Notes under the pieces: generated by a model | The model's input: only the letters and a program-made list of their open reading frames with translations | The model's database searches: none | Told to the model about the DNA's origin: nothing | NCBI GenBank assembly: GCA_002299125.1 | Contig: DBNU01000077.1 | Coordinates: 1-12,377, forward strand | Length of the DNA stretch: 12,377 nucleotides | Reading direction: 5' to 3' | Source: Proteobacteria bacterium UBA664 | Lineage (GTDB): Bacteria; Pseudomonadota; Gammaproteobacteria; UBA7966 | In this document: one piece after another, positions 10,014 to 12,377 of the stretch | Numbering within the stretch: position 1 is the stretch's first letter | Layout of the letters: each line of letters begins with the position of its first letter | Translations under genes and position numbers: made by a program

Positions 10014-11844
10014 AATGCTCCGCCTCCAGTGGGCGGGCCAGATAAAAGCCCTGCGCCTCCTCGCAACCATTGGAGCGGATGAAGGCCAGTTGCGAGGCCG
10101 TCTCCACCCCCTCGGCGGAGACCCGCAGATTGAGCGCACGCCCGAGATCGAACATGGCTCGGGCGAGTTGCGCATGATCGGGATTACCATCGAGCTCGCC
10201 GAGAAAGAGCGGATCGACCTTGATGCCGGAGATGGGGAAGGACTCCAGCCAGCCGAGCGCGCAGGTGCCGCGGCCGAAGTCGTCCACCGCCACCCGCACA
10301 CCGAGATCCGTCAGGCTGCGCAGCAGGTCGCCCATGACCTCGGCATCACTCATGAGCGTGGACTCGGTAACCTCCACCTCGAGCTGGCAGGAGGCCATGA
10401 GGCCGGTATCAGCCAAGATCTTCTCAAGGGTGCGCGCAATGGCCGGTGCCCGAAGCTGGCTGGCAGAGAGATTCACCGCCAGCCGCCGCACGGTCACACC
10501 CTGCTTCGCCCAGCGACGCACCTGCGAACAGGCCTGTCGGAGCATCCACTCACCCACCGGCACGATGAGCCCGCTCTCCTCAAGGATGGGAACGAAGACC
10601 GATGGTGCGACCTCACCGAAACGCGGGCTGCGCCAGCGCAACAGCGCTTCAACGCCACAGAGCCGCATATCGACCAGACCGACCTGCGGCTGATAGACGA
10701 CGCGCATCTCCTCACTGACCGCGCCGGTTTGCAGCAGTCGGTGCAATTCCGATTCCATGCTCACCCGCTCGGCCCGATCAAGCGCCCGATTGGCGATCGC
10801 GTCATCCGTGCTTGTGGCTGGCTGTGACTGTGCCCGGGCATGCCGGATCAGGGCGACGGCGTCCACGCCATCCCGGGGCCACAGGGCCGAGGTGAAGGTC
10901 GCGTGCAGGGCGAGTTCGCGCACCCGCGCGCTGATCAGGGCACGCACCTGCCGGTCGATGTGTTCGAGCGAATGCGGGGCGCCCTCGGTGCGCAGCAAGG
11001 CCGGGGCAAGCAGCAGGGCAAACTCCCCGGACTTCAGGCAGGCCGCCGGCAGACCCTCGGGCAGTGCCAGGGAGAGCGACTCCATGGCATCGCGGGGCGG
11101 TAGATGGCTTTCGACGTTGCACTCAAGGTCGCTCGCGCGCTGCACCAGATCCACCCGCAGCAGCGCCGCCTCCACACAGTCGGTGTCTTGCAGATGCGCA
11201 TCTACCGCACGCAGGAAATGCTGACGTTCGAGCAGTCGGCCGGGCTGGCGCGCGATCGTCGGCAACATCGACAGCGTCGGCTTGCCCACGGTTGCTGCCA
11301 ATTGAACAGACGTCGTGCCGAGCGAATCTCCTGGAAAGACTGCATCCTGCGGCGGCGCAACGGCATCGGTCGGCGTCCTGACCAAGGATAGGGTGCCGAG
11401 TCCATGACCCAGCCGGGCGAGATGCGCGCCGTAGGTCAGGGTGACGATACGCAGGGCGTCCAGCAGGGCCGAGTCGACGGCCGCGGAACGCGGGCGCGTC
11501 GGATCCGAGTACACGCAGAGCATGCCGCTCAAGCCCTGGCGGATGGGAAACTCGATAGGCGGCAGCGCGTGGAGTGCCGCCCGTGCCGCCACCGCTCCGG
11601 CCGGGTCGCCGGCTGGCAGGGCGAGGAGCCAAGTACGGTTGTGGGTCGACGCCAGCGCCTTGCCGGTCGAGCGGCCCAGGTGGTCGACCACTGTCAGCAT
11701 GGCGCAGGCGATGCCAGGCAGTTGCTGCAGAAATTCGTCGAGCACGCGCAGCAGGCCGGACTCGCTTTCGGCCTCGGCCAGACGCGCCAGTCCTCGCTGC
11801 AAGCGGTGCAGCAGTCTCGGCGATGGGGACGGCGTCTGGCTCAA
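9982..11844 (-). CDS. c-di-GMP phosphodiesterase: GAF-like region, degenerate GGDEF, EAL domain
   Basis: 620 residues from TTG at 11842-11844. Residues about 10-148 form a GAF-like sensor (SGLLRVLDEFLQQL, then AMLTVVDHLGRS and LSGMLCVYSDP). Residues about 205-340 resemble a GGDEF domain, with LLRVDLVQ for the usual LLxxDLDxF strand and SGEFALLL in place of GGDEFA, so cyclase activity is unlikely. The EAL domain (about 372-612) keeps every expected residue: E399 in VEALLRW, N458 in NLSAS, E491 in EVTES, D521-D522 in DDFG, K542 in IKVD, E578 in AEGVE and Q598 in QGF, predicting c-di-GMP hydrolysis to pGpG. No membrane segment or signal peptide, so cytosolic. No ATG exists near the N terminus. 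TTG 11844 has GGAAG 7 bases upstream; TTG 11874 (ten residues longer) has none and falls on a candidate -10. The 3' end overlaps the transporter start. Confidence 0.92.
   Translation of the reverse strand: MSQTPSPSPRLLHRLQRGLARLAEAESESGLLRVLDEFLQQLPGIACAMLTVVDHLGRSTGKALASTHNRTWLLALPAGDPAGAVAARAALHALPPIEFPIRQGLSGMLCVYSDPTRPRSAAVDSALLDALRIVTLTYGAHLARLGHGLGTLSLVRTPTDAVAPPQDAVFPGDSLGTTSVQLAATVGKPTLSMLPTIARQPGRLLERQHFLRAVDAHLQDTDCVEAALLRVDLVQRASDLECNVESHLPPRDAMESLSLALPEGLPAACLKSGEFALLLAPALLRTEGAPHSLEHIDRQVRALISARVRELALHATFTSALWPRDGVDAVALIRHARAQSQPATSTDDAIANRALDRAERVSMESELHRLLQTGAVSEEMRVVYQPQVGLVDMRLCGVEALLRWRSPRFGEVAPSVFVPILEESGLIVPVGEWMLRQACSQVRRWAKQGVTVRRLAVNLSASQLRAPAIARTLEKILADTGLMASCQLEVEVTESTLMSDAEVMGDLLRSLTDLGVRVAVDDFGRGTCALGWLESFPISGIKVDPLFLGELDGNPDHAQLARAMFDLGRALNLRVSAEGVETASQLAFIRSNGCEEAQGFYLARPLEAEHFVAGTSHAFH
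10018..10027 (-). promoter_or_regulatory. Shine-Dalgarno for the TTG start of the queuosine transporter
   Basis: On the minus strand GGAGGCGGAG precedes the paired TTG codons: GGAGG is 9 bases from the first TTG, the second GGAG 7 bases from the second. The same bases encode Leu-Glu-Ala-Glu in the EAL protein, so part of the match could be coincidence. Confidence 0.5.
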
Positions 11845-11851
11845 GCGCGGT

Positions 11852-11856
11852 CTTCC
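11852..11856 (-). promoter_or_regulatory. Possible Shine-Dalgarno for the EAL gene
   Basis: GGAAG on the minus strand, 7 bases before TTG 11842-11844. It is the only purine-rich site near any candidate start of this gene and is the reason for preferring this start to TTG 11872-11874. Confidence 0.4.
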
Positions 11857-11873
11857 GGTTGGACTCCGCCTCA

Positions 11874-11902
11874 AATATCGTCGAACTGTCTTTATAGTTC
11901 AA
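11874..11902 (-). promoter_or_regulatory. Candidate sigma70-type promoter for the EAL-transporter pair
   Basis: On the minus strand TTGAAC (11897-11902) and GATATT (11874-11879) are 17 bases apart, each matching four of six consensus positions, in the most AT-rich patch nearby. Transcription would start near 11867, inside the longer reading of the EAL gene, consistent with the TTG at 11844. TATAAA at 11891-11896 is an alternative -10 without a recognisable -35. Confidence 0.3.
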
Positions 11903-11953
11903 GCAGTAAAGTGACGATCCTCAGTTTTTTTCTACGAACGTGGGCGCAGCTGT

Positions 11954-11967
11954 GACGGTTCACCGTC
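11954..11967. repeat. Short inverted repeat GACGGT-TC-ACCGTC
   Basis: Perfect 6-bp arms (11954-11959 and 11962-11967) with a 2-base centre, upstream of the candidate EAL promoter. The compact spacing suits a protein-binding site better than an RNA hairpin. No regulator is identifiable. Confidence 0.3.
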
Positions 11968-11974
11968 TCTCCCA

Positions 11975-11997
11975 CCCCCGACAAGGGTTCTCGGGGG
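11975..11997 (-). terminator. Hairpin downstream of the minus-strand remnant, possible old terminator
   Basis: CCCCCGA (11975-11981) and TCGGGGG (11991-11997) pair over 7 bp; after one C-C mismatch two more A-T pairs close a GGG loop. It lies 44 bases beyond the stop of the open frame ending at 12042. Neither strand has a following T run, so terminator function is uncertain. Confidence 0.3.
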
Positions 11998-12041
11998 CAG
12001 GCGGGATAAGGCCAGAAATCACACCCAGGGGATCTGTGCCT

Positions 12042-12218
12042 TCAGTGCGGTGGCTGAATCCGTTCCCGCGGCTCCAGGGCCTTGATCCACCCGTGTAACG
12101 CTGCTGTGGCTTCCCGCAATTCGCTGCTGATCTCCCTGGCCAACGCCGGCAGGCTCTCTTGGCCGGCTGAAACCGAAAGCCCAACCTCATTGATGACGGT
12201 GTGCGCAATTCCCCGCAG
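12042..12218 (-). pseudogene. Probable gene remnant: open frame with protein-like C-terminus, no start
   Basis: Between TGA at 12219-12221 and TGA at 12042-12044 (minus strand) there are 58 sense codons whose translation looks like a real protein end: LRGIAHTVINEVGLSV, then an amphipathic helix SLPALAREISSELREATAAL, then HGWIKALEPRERIQPPH. There is no ATG or GTG in the frame; only a TTG deep inside (the Leu of PALARE) could initiate. Upstream of the TGA the same frame reads RQSGGAAKL, but it runs into the ArsR control region, so no larger intact gene is possible here. I do not recognise the family. Codon third positions are less GC-rich than in the neighbouring genes. It may be a chance open frame or the 3' fragment of a lost gene. 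Confidence 0.33.
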
Positions 12219-12242
12219 TCACAGCTTTGCGGCCCCACCAGA

Positions 12243-12271
12243 TTGACGCACGCCATTACTTCCATCATCGT
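12243..12271 (+). promoter_or_regulatory. Candidate promoter of the ArsR gene
   Basis: TTGACG (12243-12248) is a good -35 match; 17 bases on, CATCGT (12266-12271) matches the -10 at only three positions. If used, transcription would begin almost at the ATG at 12278, giving a leaderless or very short-leader mRNA. Confidence 0.3.
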
Positions 12272-12281
12272 TGAAGTATGG
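12254..12281. promoter_or_regulatory. Imperfect inverted repeat over the ArsR start, candidate operator
   Basis: ACTTC (12258-12262) and GAAGT (12273-12277) are perfect arms 10 bases apart. The match extends outward with one extra base on the left: CCATTACTTC against GAAGTATGG, whose complement reads CCATACTTC. It overlaps the candidate -10 and the start codon, the usual place for an autoregulatory ArsR-family operator. Confidence 0.4.
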
Positions 12282-12377
12282 ATGAACAAGCTGCGATCCG
12301 AGCTCTGGCCGCGCTGGCTCAACCGCTGCGCCTGCGGGCGTTCCGCACCCTGGTTGTGGTCGGCCAGCAGGGCATGA
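12278..12377 (+). CDS. ArsR-family HTH transcriptional regulator, 3'-truncated by the window edge
   Basis: Only 33 complete codons are present: MDEQAAIRALAALAQP followed by LRLRAFRTLVVVGQQGM. The pattern (A)LAALAxPxRLxxFRxLVxxGxxG is the first two helices of the ArsR/SmtB winged-helix fold, as seen in many arsenic-operon regulators. The metal- or ligand-binding cysteines and the recognition helix lie beyond the window, so the inducer cannot be stated. The ATG is chosen because the family usually begins within a few residues of this motif; GAAG sits only one base before it, too close to be a normal Shine-Dalgarno. It is transcribed away from the EAL gene, and whatever it controls is probably to the right of this window. 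Confidence 0.8.
   Translation, partial: MDEQAAIRALAALAQPLRLRAFRTLVVVGQQGM

Larger units (their letters stand above)
11875..12277. other. Intergenic region between the divergent EAL and ArsR genes
   Basis: About 400 bases with no intact gene. It holds a candidate EAL promoter, a 7-base T run (11925-11931) without an associated hairpin, two inverted repeats (11954-11967 and 11975-11997), a gene-like minus-strand frame (12042-12218) and the ArsR control region. Base composition is visibly less GC-rich than in the flanking genes. Confidence 0.6.

Noticed and set aside
10014..10301. N-terminal extension of the transporter frame to an upstream ATG
   Set aside because: The added ~96 residues are Arg/Ser/Pro-rich and lie wholly within the EAL gene in another frame; family members begin near the first membrane helix.
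11123..11902. 259-codon minus-strand frame beginning at TTG 11900-11902 as a separate gene
   Set aside because: Beyond the first ~30 codons it is an Arg/Ala/Gly-rich shadow of the EAL gene; only its beginning is mentioned as a finding.
11925..11931. T run as an intrinsic terminator
   Set aside because: No stable hairpin directly precedes it on the plus strand, and no plus-strand gene ends there.
11960..12322. 120-codon minus-strand frame across the EAL-arsR gap
   Set aside because: It overlaps the ArsR start, its translation is Arg/Pro/Ser-rich, and a neighbouring frame (12042-12218) looks more protein-like.

Overview
The window comes from a GC-rich gammaproteobacterial chromosome. The gene content (YhdP, NudJ next to MnmA, IRP-type aconitase, Blc lipocalin, YhhQ-type transporter) is proteobacterial housekeeping. 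A Uma2-family gene and the overall style would fit a purple-sulfur or Ectothiorhodospiraceae-like lineage, but that placement is inference. I see no tRNA, rRNA, CRISPR array, insertion sequence or phage gene.

Layout from left to right. (1) A plus-strand cluster: the 3' part of a very large AsmA-like YhdP gene (cut by the left edge, stop at 3399), then nudJ (3485-3937), then mnmA (3942-5063), with nudJ and mnmA nearly touching. (2) A single minus-strand Uma2-family gene (5086-5712), convergent with mnmA and divergent from the next gene. (3) acnA on the plus strand (5940-8600), with a clear Shine-Dalgarno and closed by a perfect 12-bp hairpin. (4) An outer-membrane-type lipocalin lipoprotein gene, blc (8700-9290). 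(5) Two minus-strand genes read towards blc: an EAL-domain c-di-GMP phosphodiesterase (stop at 9982), and a YhhQ/VUT-type queuosine-precursor transporter that appears to start on a TTG inside the last codons of the EAL gene and whose stop lies inside the end of blc. (6) About 400 bases with no intact gene but with a short open frame that looks like a gene remnant. (7) The first 33 codons of an ArsR-family regulator at the right edge, with an inverted repeat over its start codon.

Functional links. NudJ and MnmA share a transcription unit, as they do in E. coli; MnmA makes the 2-thio group of the wobble uridine in tRNA-Lys/Glu/Gln. The YhhQ-type transporter feeds another wobble modification, queuosine. 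YhdP and Blc are both envelope lipid proteins. The EAL protein is tied to the transporter by overlap, so the two are probably co-translated.

I did not find a convincing new multi-gene system. The observations most worth checking are the overlapping minus-strand pair with TTG starts, the 24-bp tail-to-tail overlap of blc with the transporter gene, the remnant near 12.1 kb, and the inverted repeat at the ArsR start.
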